37,154 nt of DNA, taken from assembly GCA_900317935.1 (NCBI GenBank), contig ONIU01000023.1:1-37154 (forward strand), read 5' to 3'. This DNA comes from an uncultured bacterium (GTDB taxonomy: Bacteria; Muiribacteriota; Ozemobacteria; Ozemobacterales; Ozemobacteraceae). Numbering within the stretch: position 1 is the stretch's first letter; each line of letters begins with the position of its first letter. The notes beneath the pieces were generated by a model. The model was not told where the DNA came from, ran no database searches, and saw only the letters and a program-made list of their open reading frames with translations. Made by a program: the position numbers and the translations under genes. Positions 9,981-16,726 of the stretch are shown here, piece by piece.

Positions 9981-10010
9981 AAAAAATCCCCCTTTCGGGG
10001 GATTTTTTTT
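9981..10010. terminator. Rho-independent terminator, bidirectional
   Basis: A-run, stem TCCCCC-TTTC-GGGGGA, then T-run. It lies between two genes that converge (HEAT protein on plus, nucleotidyltransferase on minus) and can serve both. A TTTCAGTTTTCAACTTTCAA-type low-complexity tract fills 10014-10042. Confidence 0.92.
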
Positions 10011-10041
10011 ATCTTTCAGTTTTCAGTTTTCAACTTTCAAT

Positions 10042-12549
10042 TTAATCAGCGGTCTTCCACTTATTGACTTTTTCTGTAATCATATTGAGCAAATCATCTG
10101 AAGCCTTTTCAGAAGAACTTTCAACAGTCAGATTAACGAATGGCTTATCTGGGTCAGGAAGAACAAGAACCCAATCACCCTTGCCCATCAGAATTTTAAC
10201 GCCATCAATAAGCTGAGTTTCTTTATCTTTTGCAAATTCCATTGAATATCTCATAACCTTGCCCTTGGCTTCCCATGGACATGGAAGTCTCTGAGTGCGA
10301 GTAAAGAATTCTGGAACAGAATCAACAATTTCAGCCAAAGACTTGTTGAGTTTTGAAATAGCTTCAAGAAGCTTAACAGTTGCATAGATACCGTCAAACG
10401 CAGCCTGGAAGCTTGAGAAGATTATTCCGCCCTTTTCATCTAAGCAGATTTCGATATCTTTGTTGAGAGCTGCATCATTCAATGCTCTAACACTTGTCTT
10501 GGTGCGAACAATTTTGCTCTTTGACTTTTCAGCAAGTTTTTCAAGCTGATGAGTTGCAGAAACAGGGACAGCTACTGTTGCGCCGGGTTTGAGATCGAAA
10601 ATCATCTTAGCCCAGGTAAGCATAGCTTTCTGCCCCTGAATTACACGGCCATTATTATCAATCATAGTAATGTTTTCAGAACCATTGCCCATGATTACAC
10701 CGAGATCTGCATTCAAAGACTTAACCATTGTGGTAACTGTTTCGCGAGATTTTTCCTGAGAAAGATCCCAAATCTTGTCTTCATCATGATAAGCATTAAG
10801 AGTGATTACTTCGCATCCAAGCTTACCAAGGAATGAATTAAATACACCACTGGCTTCACTGAAAGCAAAATCTAGAACAATTCTTAATTTGCGTTCTTTG
10901 ATAGCTTTAACATCAATGCTCTTAAGAAGTTCTTCGCAGTAATTTTCTGGAACTCTTGGCGGATAAGTAATTTCGCCAACTTCTACAACATTTGCTCTAA
11001 CAAAGTCTTCACGATTAAACAAACGTTCGATAGACTTCTTAGTTGCGGTAGAAATATCGCGACCCTGTTGGTCGAAAATCTTTATTTCAAGCTGATTTGG
11101 ATTATCATCAGCCATCTTTACATGTACACCACCGTCTCTTAAGAAAGCATTTGGTTTGTAGCGTGCAACTGGTTCTGGAGTAGCTCTAAGGTCAGCTACA
11201 TTAATACCTGCAGAAGTTAAACCACAAATGATAGAGCGGTTAATCATTCTGCTAACCTTTGTAGCATCACGAGAAACGATTATGCTTGAACCTTTCTTTA
11301 AGCTGGAACCATATGCAGCACCTAGTTTACAAGCCATTTCCGGAGTAATTTCAATATTTGCAAGACCAGAAATAGCAAAATCCGTAAAGAGGTTCTTGCT
11401 CCATTTATCGTTGTAAATCAAGCTATAAAGAACTGTTGAGCCTTCTTCTACTTCCTTCTTAGGCCATATCTTAACATTTTCGCGAACAACAGCGTTTTTA
11501 CCGATAATACAATCTTCACTGATAATCGCACCGCTTTCAACTTCAGCGCCTTCTTCAATTCTACTTCTGCTGCCTATAACAGCTTTGCCGAGTTCGGCTC
11601 TTTCGCCTATTTCAACATTAGACCAAACAGTTGTACCTTTTAATCTAGCACCTTTGTGTACAACGGAATCATCACCGATTACGCAGTTTTCTAGTTCGCA
11701 GCCATCTTCGATAACACAGTTATTACCAATTACAACGCCGCCTTTTAATTTAACTTTGTTCTGTTTCATCTTAATATTCTTACCGACATAAACATCGCGG
11801 CCGACGATATTTAAGCGTTCGCCGGGAAGCTGAACACGTACATCGCCATTCAGAACATTCTGATGAGCCAAAATGTATTCATCAAGGCTGCCTATATCTT
11901 TCCAATAGCCGTCTGCAATATAGCCATAGAGAGGCAAGCCTTCTTTAAGCATTAACGGGAAAAGATTCTTACTGAAGTCGAATTCAGTCTTTTCAGGAAT
12001 ATATTTGAAAATTTCTGGTTCAAGGATATAAATACCAGTATTGATAGTATCTGAGAAAACTTCGCCCCAGCTTGGCTTTTCAAGGAAACGGATAATCTTT
12101 CCATCTTCGCCGGTAATTACAACACCGTATTCAAGAGGATTAGCAACTCTTGTAAGAACCATGGTGGCCATAGCTTTCTTTTCTTTATGGAATTTTATAG
12201 CTTCAGCCAAATCAAAATCTGTTAAAACGTCGCCTGAAATAATAATAAAAGGTTCGTCTTTTAGCTTTGCTTCAGTATTTTTAACGCTTCCTGCTGTACC
12301 GTAGTCAGCGGCTGCCATCTGATATTCCATTTCTATACCGAACTTCTTGCCATCACCAAAATAATTGGTAATTACTTCTGGCTGGAAGTAAAGAATTGAG
12401 CAAATACGCTTAAAATCATACTGTTTAAGCAAATTAATGATGTGTTCCATCATTGGAACATTTGCTACAGGAGCCATTGGCTTTGGGATGTTACAAGTAA
12501 TTGGGCGCAGACGGGTACCAAAACCACCTGCCATGATAACTGCCTTCAT
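10042..12549 (-). CDS. Sugar-nucleotide pyrophosphorylase fused to a degenerate phosphomannomutase
   Basis: This 835-residue fusion has an NTP_transferase domain at 1-235 (GGFGTRL at 8-14, SGDVLTDF, EKPSWGE), left-handed beta-helix hexapeptide repeats at about 245-365, and a phosphohexomutase-like region at 375-835. The family is annotated as mannose-1-phosphate guanylyltransferase/phosphomannomutase, so GDP-mannose or a similar activated sugar for surface polysaccharide is the likely product. In the mutase part the catalytic residues are gone: the phosphoserine loop TASHNP reads MADDNP (Asp481 for Ser) and the metal loop DxDGDR reads GNGSEN (621-626), with none of the three Asp left. The mutase half is therefore probably structural or regulatory. 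It has its own promoter and a GAGGA ribosome site, and converges on the HEAT operon. Confidence 0.9.
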   Translation of the reverse strand: MKAVIMAGGFGTRLRPITCNIPKPMAPVANVPMMEHIINLLKQYDFKRICSILYFQPEVITNYFGDGKKFGIEMEYQMAAADYGTAGSVKNTEAKLKDEPFIIISGDVLTDFDLAEAIKFHKEKKAMATMVLTRVANPLEYGVVITGEDGKIIRFLEKPSWGEVFSDTINTGIYILEPEIFKYIPEKTEFDFSKNLFPLMLKEGLPLYGYIADGYWKDIGSLDEYILAHQNVLNGDVRVQLPGERLNIVGRDVYVGKNIKMKQNKVKLKGGVVIGNNCVIEDGCELENCVIGDDSVVHKGARLKGTTVWSNVEIGERAELGKAVIGSRSRIEEGAEVESGAIISEDCIIGKNAVVRENVKIWPKKEVEEGSTVLYSLIYNDKWSKNLFTDFAISGLANIEITPEMACKLGAAYGSSLKKGSSIIVSRDATKVSRMINRSIICGLTSAGINVADLRATPEPVARYKPNAFLRDGGVHVKMADDNPNQLEIKIFDQQGRDISTATKKSIERLFNREDFVRANVVEVGEITYPPRVPENYCEELLKSIDVKAIKERKLRIVLDFAFSEASGVFNSFLGKLGCEVITLNAYHDEDKIWDLSQEKSRETVTTMVKSLNADLGVIMGNGSENITMIDNNGRVIQGQKAMLTWAKMIFDLKPGATVAVPVSATHQLEKLAEKSKSKIVRTKTSVRALNDAALNKDIEICLDEKGGIIFSSFQAAFDGIYATVKLLEAISKLNKSLAEIVDSVPEFFTRTQRLPCPWEAKGKVMRYSMEFAKDKETQLIDGVKILMGKGDWVLVLPDPDKPFVNLTVESSSEKASDDLLNMITEKVNKWKTAD

Positions 12550-12603
12550 ATTTATTCCTCACTCATTCCTTTATTTGTCGGGATTTATATATCCAACATT
12601 TTT

Positions 12604-12632
12604 ATATTAAAATCCTAGCAAAATTTAGTCAA
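12604..12632 (-). promoter_or_regulatory. Sigma70 promoter of the pyrophosphorylase fusion gene
   Basis: On the minus strand, TTGACT (12627-12632), a 17-nt spacer and TAATAT (12604-12609). Expected start near 12597 gives a leader of about 48 nt carrying GAGGA before the ATG at 12549. Confidence 0.75.
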
Positions 12633-12674
12633 CAGTTTATTTATTTTTTTAAGAGAAAAGATTTAAGAGCAAAA

Positions 12675-12818
12675 AGTGAGACGAGGCTAAAGCCTCTGTG
12701 AGACGATTGCTACTGCAATCTGTGGGACGGCAGCTGACGCTGCCCGTGGTAGTTGTTCACCAATTACCACAGTGAAACGTCCCACAACGAAGTGTTCCAC
12801 AGCGCAGCGTATCACTTT
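12675..12818. repeat. Modular hairpin array, copy A
   Basis: The plus strand is built from short stem-loops joined by a seven-base linker. Linkers GTGAGAC (12676), GTGAGAC (12698) and GTGGGAC (12722) each precede a stem: GAGGC-TAAA-GCCTC (12683-12696), GATTGC-TACT-GCAATC (12705-12720), GGCAGC-TGAC-GCTGCC (12729-12744). A larger hairpin GTGGTAGTTG/CAATTACCAC follows (12746-12770), then GTGAAAC (12772) and linkers in the opposite sense spaced exactly 15 bases apart: GTCCCAC (12779), GTTCCAC (12794), GTATCAC (12809). The ends form an inverted repeat (AAAGTGAGAC ... GTATCACTTT). An inverted relative is at 13790-13917. It shares the gene-free interval 12550-12892 with the promoter above; the rest of that interval holds nothing I recognise. 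Confidence 0.85.
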
Positions 12819-12840
12819 AATAAGGTTAAGAGATAAGAGA

Positions 12841-12919
12841 AGTCTACACATTTGTCATAAAAAGTATAGCGTATGGGCTTTAGCCCTGAAAGCTATACGT
12901 TTATGACAATGGGTAGACT
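12841..12919. repeat. Nested palindrome overlapping the 3' end of the GNAT gene
   Basis: Three concentric stems: an outer imperfect arm pair of about 20 bases (12841-12861 with 12900-12919, AGTCTAC/GTAGACT at the ends), an inner GTATAGC/GCTATAC (12864-12870 with 12892-12898) and a tip GGGC/GCCC (12875-12886). The last nine or so codons and the TAG stop of the GNAT gene lie within it, so it may act as that gene's terminator and also supplies its C-terminus (SLPIVINV). Confidence 0.65.
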
Positions 12920-13615
12920 ACTTACAACGTATTTATTAAGGGTAAAGGCTTGTTTCAGATATTTTTCAGCTATTTTTACAGAGGGTACATTACTTTCTTC
13001 GACTACGTAACTCATTTTCATGCCCTTGTAATCAAACTGTCTGACCATCATACCCAGGAGTGCACTACCAAAGCCCTGCCCCCTGTATTCTGCATTAATC
13101 TCTATAGCCACTTCAGTATAATGCCAGCAATTTTTAATGACTTTTATATATCCGCAGATTCCGTTCTTCATAGCTAGATACAAATCATCAATTCTACTGT
13201 TTAAAGCCGAAGCCCTTGTTTTTATGCTATTTTTTGGAAGCCCGACTTCTGAACCCTTCAGATAAGAACTTGCTTCTTCTTCATCATACTCAGAATTTAA
13301 TGAAGCAGCATTTTCAAAATACAACAAACTACCCTCACGCTTAAAAACGGGGTACCCGCTTAAATCTAAGCCTTCATCCACAAGCAGAACATAATCACTA
13401 AAAGGAATACTCCCGATGACACTTTTTGCAATTTGCCAATCTCCCACAAGTCTGACAATGTTCCAATCAAAACTGCCATCGGAAGCTTCTAAGCAAATAA
13501 AACCACTGTCATCACCAGCATCTACAAAGCTGACCTCATCAGGATTCTTTTCCAGCCTGTCTATTTCATCGATATATCTGTTTTCGCTGTTGTACAGCAG
13601 TTCTAGAAGTTTCAT
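12893..13615 (-). CDS. GNAT-family N-acetyltransferase
   Basis: The 240-residue protein has a variable N-terminal part (1-130) and a GNAT fold in the C-terminal half: motif A EINAEYRGQGFGSALLGMMV (172-191), with the acetyl-CoA pyrophosphate loop RGQGFG at 178-183, and a motif-B-like VVEESNVPSVKIAEKYL (204-220). It should transfer an acetyl group from acetyl-CoA to an amine; the substrate cannot be told. The N-terminal half is unlike simple GNATs, so it may hold a substrate-recognition domain. The gene lies between two inverted copies of a hairpin array, and its last codons fall in a third palindrome. A perfect TATAAT (13622-13627, minus) ends six bases before the ATG, so the message may have almost no leader. 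Confidence 0.83.
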   Translation of the reverse strand: MKLLELLYNSENRYIDEIDRLEKNPDEVSFVDAGDDSGFICLEASDGSFDWNIVRLVGDWQIAKSVIGSIPFSDYVLLVDEGLDLSGYPVFKREGSLLYFENAASLNSEYDEEEASSYLKGSEVGLPKNSIKTRASALNSRIDDLYLAMKNGICGYIKVIKNCWHYTEVAIEINAEYRGQGFGSALLGMMVRQFDYKGMKMSYVVEESNVPSVKIAEKYLKQAFTLNKYVVSSLPIVINV

Positions 13616-13621
13616 TTACTC

Positions 13622-13627
13622 ATTATA
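13622..13627 (-). promoter_or_regulatory. Possible -10 box of the GNAT gene, very close to the start
   Basis: TATAAT on the minus strand is separated from the ATG (13615) by six bases, GAGTAA. No convincing -35 at 16-18 nt. If used, transcription would begin at or next to the start codon. Confidence 0.35.
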
Positions 13628-13699
13628 GACTCAAATCAGATTCATTACATCGAAAAATCAAAAAACATTTCTCTGTTTTCACAAACCACTATCCACCTA

Positions 13700-13756
13700 T
13701 CACTTACCACCTATTTCTCAATTCTCAACTCTCAATTCTCAATACGCTCTCTATTT
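13700..13756. repeat. Low-complexity TTCTCAA-type tract, left of array copy B
   Basis: A drifting tandem of CTCAATT/TTCTCAA units ends in GCTCTCTATTT (13746-13756). The same 11 bases recur at 13978-13987 (ten of them to 13987, the last T at 13988), over the stop codon of the YgiQ gene, so the DNA between could be an insertion flanked by a short duplication. The remainder of the gene-free interval 13616-13982 is array copy B and more of this tract. Confidence 0.5.
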
Positions 13757-13789
13757 AAAAGCAGACAGCATGCGGCTTTTGTGCAGATA

Positions 13790-13917
13790 GTGGGACACTT
13801 CGTTGTGGGACGTTTCACTGTGGTAATTGTCGAACAATTCTCACAGGCAGCGTCAGCTGCCGTCTCACAAGTTGCGTCAGCAACAGTCCCACAGAGGCTT
13901 TCGCCTCGTATCACTTT
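13790..13917. repeat. Modular hairpin array, copy B (inverted relative of copy A)
   Basis: Read on the minus strand it follows copy A module by module: GTGATAC, GAGGC-GAAA-GCCTC; GTGGGAC, GTTGC-TGAC-GCAAC; GTGAGAC, GGCAGC-TGAC-GCTGCC; then an AATTGT/ACAATT hairpin, GTGAAAC, GTCCCAC and, 15 bases on, GTCCCAC. Plus-strand positions: linkers at 13790, 13805, 13812, 13862, 13886 and 13908; stems at 13846-13861, 13871-13884 and 13894-13907. The second stem differs from copy A at paired positions (ATTGC/GCAAT against GTTGC/GCAAC) yet still pairs, and the first loop is a GNRA-type GAAA rather than TAAA. It lacks copy A's last module. Confidence 0.85.
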
Positions 13918-13988
13918 ACTTCTCATTCTCATTTCTCATTTCTCATCTCTCAATTCTAATTTCTCAACTCTCTATAAGCTCTCTATTT
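13917..13988. repeat. Low-complexity TTCTCATT-type tract, right of array copy B
   Basis: A drifting tandem of TTCTCATT and TCTCAATT units runs from the end of copy B into the stop codon of the YgiQ gene, ending with a second GCTCTCTATTT. No coding potential; short frames across it are chance. Confidence 0.5.
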
Positions 13989-15668
13989 TTGAAGCTTAGT
14001 GCGGGTCTTCATACGTTCCGTTCGAGTTTTTGGCACCCAGACTTTGTTTCCGTCAAAATCTGTCTCTGTATAGTACATTGCACTTCCCATACTTCCTGGT
14101 GTTGGTGTAAATTCCTGAATCTGCTCATGAACAAGATGAAGTTCCTTAACCTTTTTTATCAGAATCTTGTCTCCTTCCAGACTACCAGGGAAAGCCGTCA
14201 TCAAATAAGGCACAAGAAATAGTTTTTTATTATGTCTGCTACAGGAATCATAAAACTTTTTGGCAAATGCTCCAAAATCAGCATTTTCGCCTTTTCGCAT
14301 CAGATGTAGAACCTTTTTATCAAAATGTTCCGGAGCAACCTTTAATTGGCCAGAAACATGGTTAAACACTATATATTCAAAGATATTCCATTCATCTTCT
14401 CTAATAATATCGTAGCGAAGCCCTGAACCTAAGAAAACCTTTTTAACTCCTTTAATTTTGGCAGCAGCCTTTAATACATCTGCCAAAGGCTTCAGTGAAT
14501 GTTTAAGGTTCTTACATATAGTCGGATAAAGGCAGGTTCTTCTATTACAGCCGCCTATAGCACATTCCCAGCCATACATATTAACGGCTGGGCCGCCAAC
14601 ATCTGGCACAATTCCTTTAAAATCAGGGTGTTTTGTAAACTCTGCAATCTCTCTTAAAATGCTTTCTTTTGAGCGCGAACGTATAATTCTTCCCTGATGC
14701 AGTGATAACGCGCAGAAACTGCATGCGCTCAAGCAGCCTCTATGAGACTGTACAGAAAACTGAACCGGTTCTAAAGCAGGAATTGGTTTTTCATAAATCG
14801 GATGAGACCTACGATTATATTTAAGTCTATCCATCATTGCGATTTCTTCATCAAATACTTCTGCTGTTGGTGGGAAACAAATAATATCGCCTTTGGGATG
14901 CTGCTGAATTAAGATATCAGCTCCTGGCCTCATACTGACATCCAATATTTTAGCTAGTTCCATATAAACCGACTTATCTGTCTTACAAGACTCGACAGTC
15001 GGCAAAAGACTATATTTATCTTTTAACCAATCTCTCCAGCTATCATGCTTTACTTTAATTACACATTGTGGAATCTGAGGGAATTCAGTTTTACGGCCAT
15101 TCTTTAACCAATCAACTATTATTGGGTAAATAGCTTCACCCATGCCGTACATAAGCAAATCGGCTGGAGCATCCATCAAAATAGGGTCTTTAACCTTGTT
15201 CTCCCAATAGTCGTAATGAGAAAAACGGCGCATTGAAGCCTCAACACCGCCAACAATAATCATAGACTTTTTAAAAAGCTGATGGATTTTCTGAACATAT
15301 ACCTGCAAAGCCCTTTTAGGTCTAAGACCTGTTTTTCCATCAGGAGAAAGCCGATCTTTGCTTCTCGGCATACTAGCGGAAGTATAGTTAGAAACCATAC
15401 TATCCATAGCCCCTGAATTTATTGAAAAGAACAGATTTGGTTCACCCCAGACCTTAAAATCATCATCAGAATTCCAATCTGGTTGTACTATAATAGCAAC
15501 TGACAAACCTAAATGCTTTAGTAATCTATATATTACTGCTGTTGGGAATGATGGATGGTCAACATAAGCATCGCCGGAAACCAGTATTACATCAAATGTT
15601 TTTCTATTTTTATCGCTGTCAGCAATATATTTTTTCCCGCGAAAAGCTAATGTCGGATACTCTAACAT
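13983..15668 (-). CDS. ygiQ: YgiQ family radical SAM protein
   Basis: The 561-residue protein matches YgiQ throughout: N-terminal region FDVILVSGDAYVDHPSFPTAVIYRLL (25-50), GGVEASMRRFSHYDYW (140-155), and the radical SAM iron-sulfur site Cys312-x3-Cys316-x2-Cys319 in HRGCLSACSFCALSLHQGR. The end has KVAPEH, MRKG and EFTPTPGSMGSAMYYTE, also typical. Enzymes of this family should cleave S-adenosylmethionine to a 5'-deoxyadenosyl radical; the substrate is unknown. It is somewhat shorter than the longest members because it lacks their low-complexity C-terminal extension. The ATG at 15668 follows GGTAAG and lies 6 nt after the phosphodiester glycosidase gene, so it is the last gene of that operon. 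The stop codon overlaps an 11-bp repeat. Confidence 0.93.
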   Translation of the reverse strand: MLEYPTLAFRGKKYIADSDKNRKTFDVILVSGDAYVDHPSFPTAVIYRLLKHLGLSVAIIVQPDWNSDDDFKVWGEPNLFFSINSGAMDSMVSNYTSASMPRSKDRLSPDGKTGLRPKRALQVYVQKIHQLFKKSMIIVGGVEASMRRFSHYDYWENKVKDPILMDAPADLLMYGMGEAIYPIIVDWLKNGRKTEFPQIPQCVIKVKHDSWRDWLKDKYSLLPTVESCKTDKSVYMELAKILDVSMRPGADILIQQHPKGDIICFPPTAEVFDEEIAMMDRLKYNRRSHPIYEKPIPALEPVQFSVQSHRGCLSACSFCALSLHQGRIIRSRSKESILREIAEFTKHPDFKGIVPDVGGPAVNMYGWECAIGGCNRRTCLYPTICKNLKHSLKPLADVLKAAAKIKGVKKVFLGSGLRYDIIREDEWNIFEYIVFNHVSGQLKVAPEHFDKKVLHLMRKGENADFGAFAKKFYDSCSRHNKKLFLVPYLMTAFPGSLEGDKILIKKVKELHLVHEQIQEFTPTPGSMGSAMYYTETDFDGNKVWVPKTRTERMKTRTKLQK

Positions 15669-15674
15669 ATATTC

Positions 15675-16718
15675 TTACCAGATTAGAGTTGGCTTCAATA
15701 TCTGAATACAGGAAAAACGAGCCTTATCAACCATATAAAGTGGTGCTACCAGATATTTGCCTTTTAGAACAATACAAGAAGATGAACCGCCATCAAGAAA
15801 AATTGCATCTTGAATTCCTTTGAATATGTCATTTTTCACGAATTCACGGGCAACCTGATGAAGTGTAAAACCAGCCTCAAAAACAATAAAATATAGATTT
15901 CTATCACTATCCTGTGCAACAACAGTCTTTCGACTTGTCTGGTCTTCTCTTCTAAATCTGAAGAACTGCCTTTCAACAGCTTCCCAATGGACATCCTTGC
16001 GATTTCTGAGAATCCAACCGCCGCCGCCAATTAGATTATCGCACCTTATATTGCTGTCTGCCGCCCCATTAAACCAAACCATTTCTTTATTATGAGGTGT
16101 CATTAATTCCATACTAGACAATGATGTCTCGCCCAAATACCAGAATTGAGCATTCTTTGCTCCTCTATATGCACAGACAAAGCATCGTGAAAGACGACCT
16201 GGAATTTGTTTTAATCTGGGAATCTGACCATCTTGTATGACCTGTCCTAAAACACCTCGTTCAGAATAAAAACTTCCATTTATCGCTGCAACAATAGAAT
16301 CTCCATCTTCCAAGCATCTATTATAATTTTCCAATAGACCAGTATTATCAAGCCAAGTATACGCTCTGAATTCTAAAAGTCCCTGGGTTATTTTTATTCC
16401 TCGGAAACCATTACCTTCAACAATAGATAAACCTTCAGGTAAAGTTCCAAAGTCTTTAGCGGGAATATTTTTATTCATATTTTCAAATAATCTTCTTACC
16501 CCACTTTTTAACTCAACCTTTAAATTCTTAAAATCAGGTTTTGCTATTTCAGACTCTTCTGTAGTGGATGCATCTTTTTTTTCTAAAGTTTGAGTGCTTT
16601 TTAAATCAGACTTAGCCTTATCTTCATTTTTCTTCTGTTCTTCCGCTATTAGTGCATTAGAGAAAAACATCATAATAAAAATATAATAAAAAATAGATAG
16701 AAAAGAGTTCTTCTTCAT
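15675..16718 (-). CDS. Secreted phosphodiester glycosidase (NAGPA/DUF2233 family)
   Basis: The 347-residue protein has a signal peptide (about 1-25, NALIA-E), a charged linker (27-65), then a domain with the marks of the phosphodiester glycosidase family: AAINGSFYS (144-152), NLIGGGGWIL (228-237), RKTVVAQD (263-270) and FLDGGSSS (307-314). The family includes human uncovering enzyme and bacterial proteins of envelope or exopolysaccharide metabolism; it hydrolyses a sugar from a phosphodiester. The likely location is periplasm or cell surface. TAGGAA lies before the ATG; the gene begins 8 nt after the barrel protein gene at 16727, and ygiQ follows 6 nt later. Confidence 0.85.
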   Translation of the reverse strand: MKKNSFLSIFYYIFIMMFFSNALIAEEQKKNEDKAKSDLKSTQTLEKKDASTTEESEIAKPDFKNLKVELKSGVRRLFENMNKNIPAKDFGTLPEGLSIVEGNGFRGIKITQGLLEFRAYTWLDNTGLLENYNRCLEDGDSIVAAINGSFYSERGVLGQVIQDGQIPRLKQIPGRLSRCFVCAYRGAKNAQFWYLGETSLSSMELMTPHNKEMVWFNGAADSNIRCDNLIGGGGWILRNRKDVHWEAVERQFFRFRREDQTSRKTVVAQDSDRNLYFIVFEAGFTLHQVAREFVKNDIFKGIQDAIFLDGGSSSCIVLKGKYLVAPLYMVDKARFSCIQILKPTLIW

Positions 16719-16726
16719 TTTTATTC

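Noticed and set aside
12675..13917. Hairpin arrays as a CRISPR-like array
   Set aside because: Linkers are only seven bases and the units between them are self-complementary, not spacer-like.
12675..13917. Hairpin arrays plus GNAT gene as an insertion sequence
   Set aside because: No transposase or recombinase gene is present; at most a non-autonomous unit could be argued.
13732..13932. Cys/Thr-rich 66-residue minus frame, and plus frames over the same region
   Set aside because: Wholly composed of hairpin array B and low-complexity sequence; the composition follows from the repeats.
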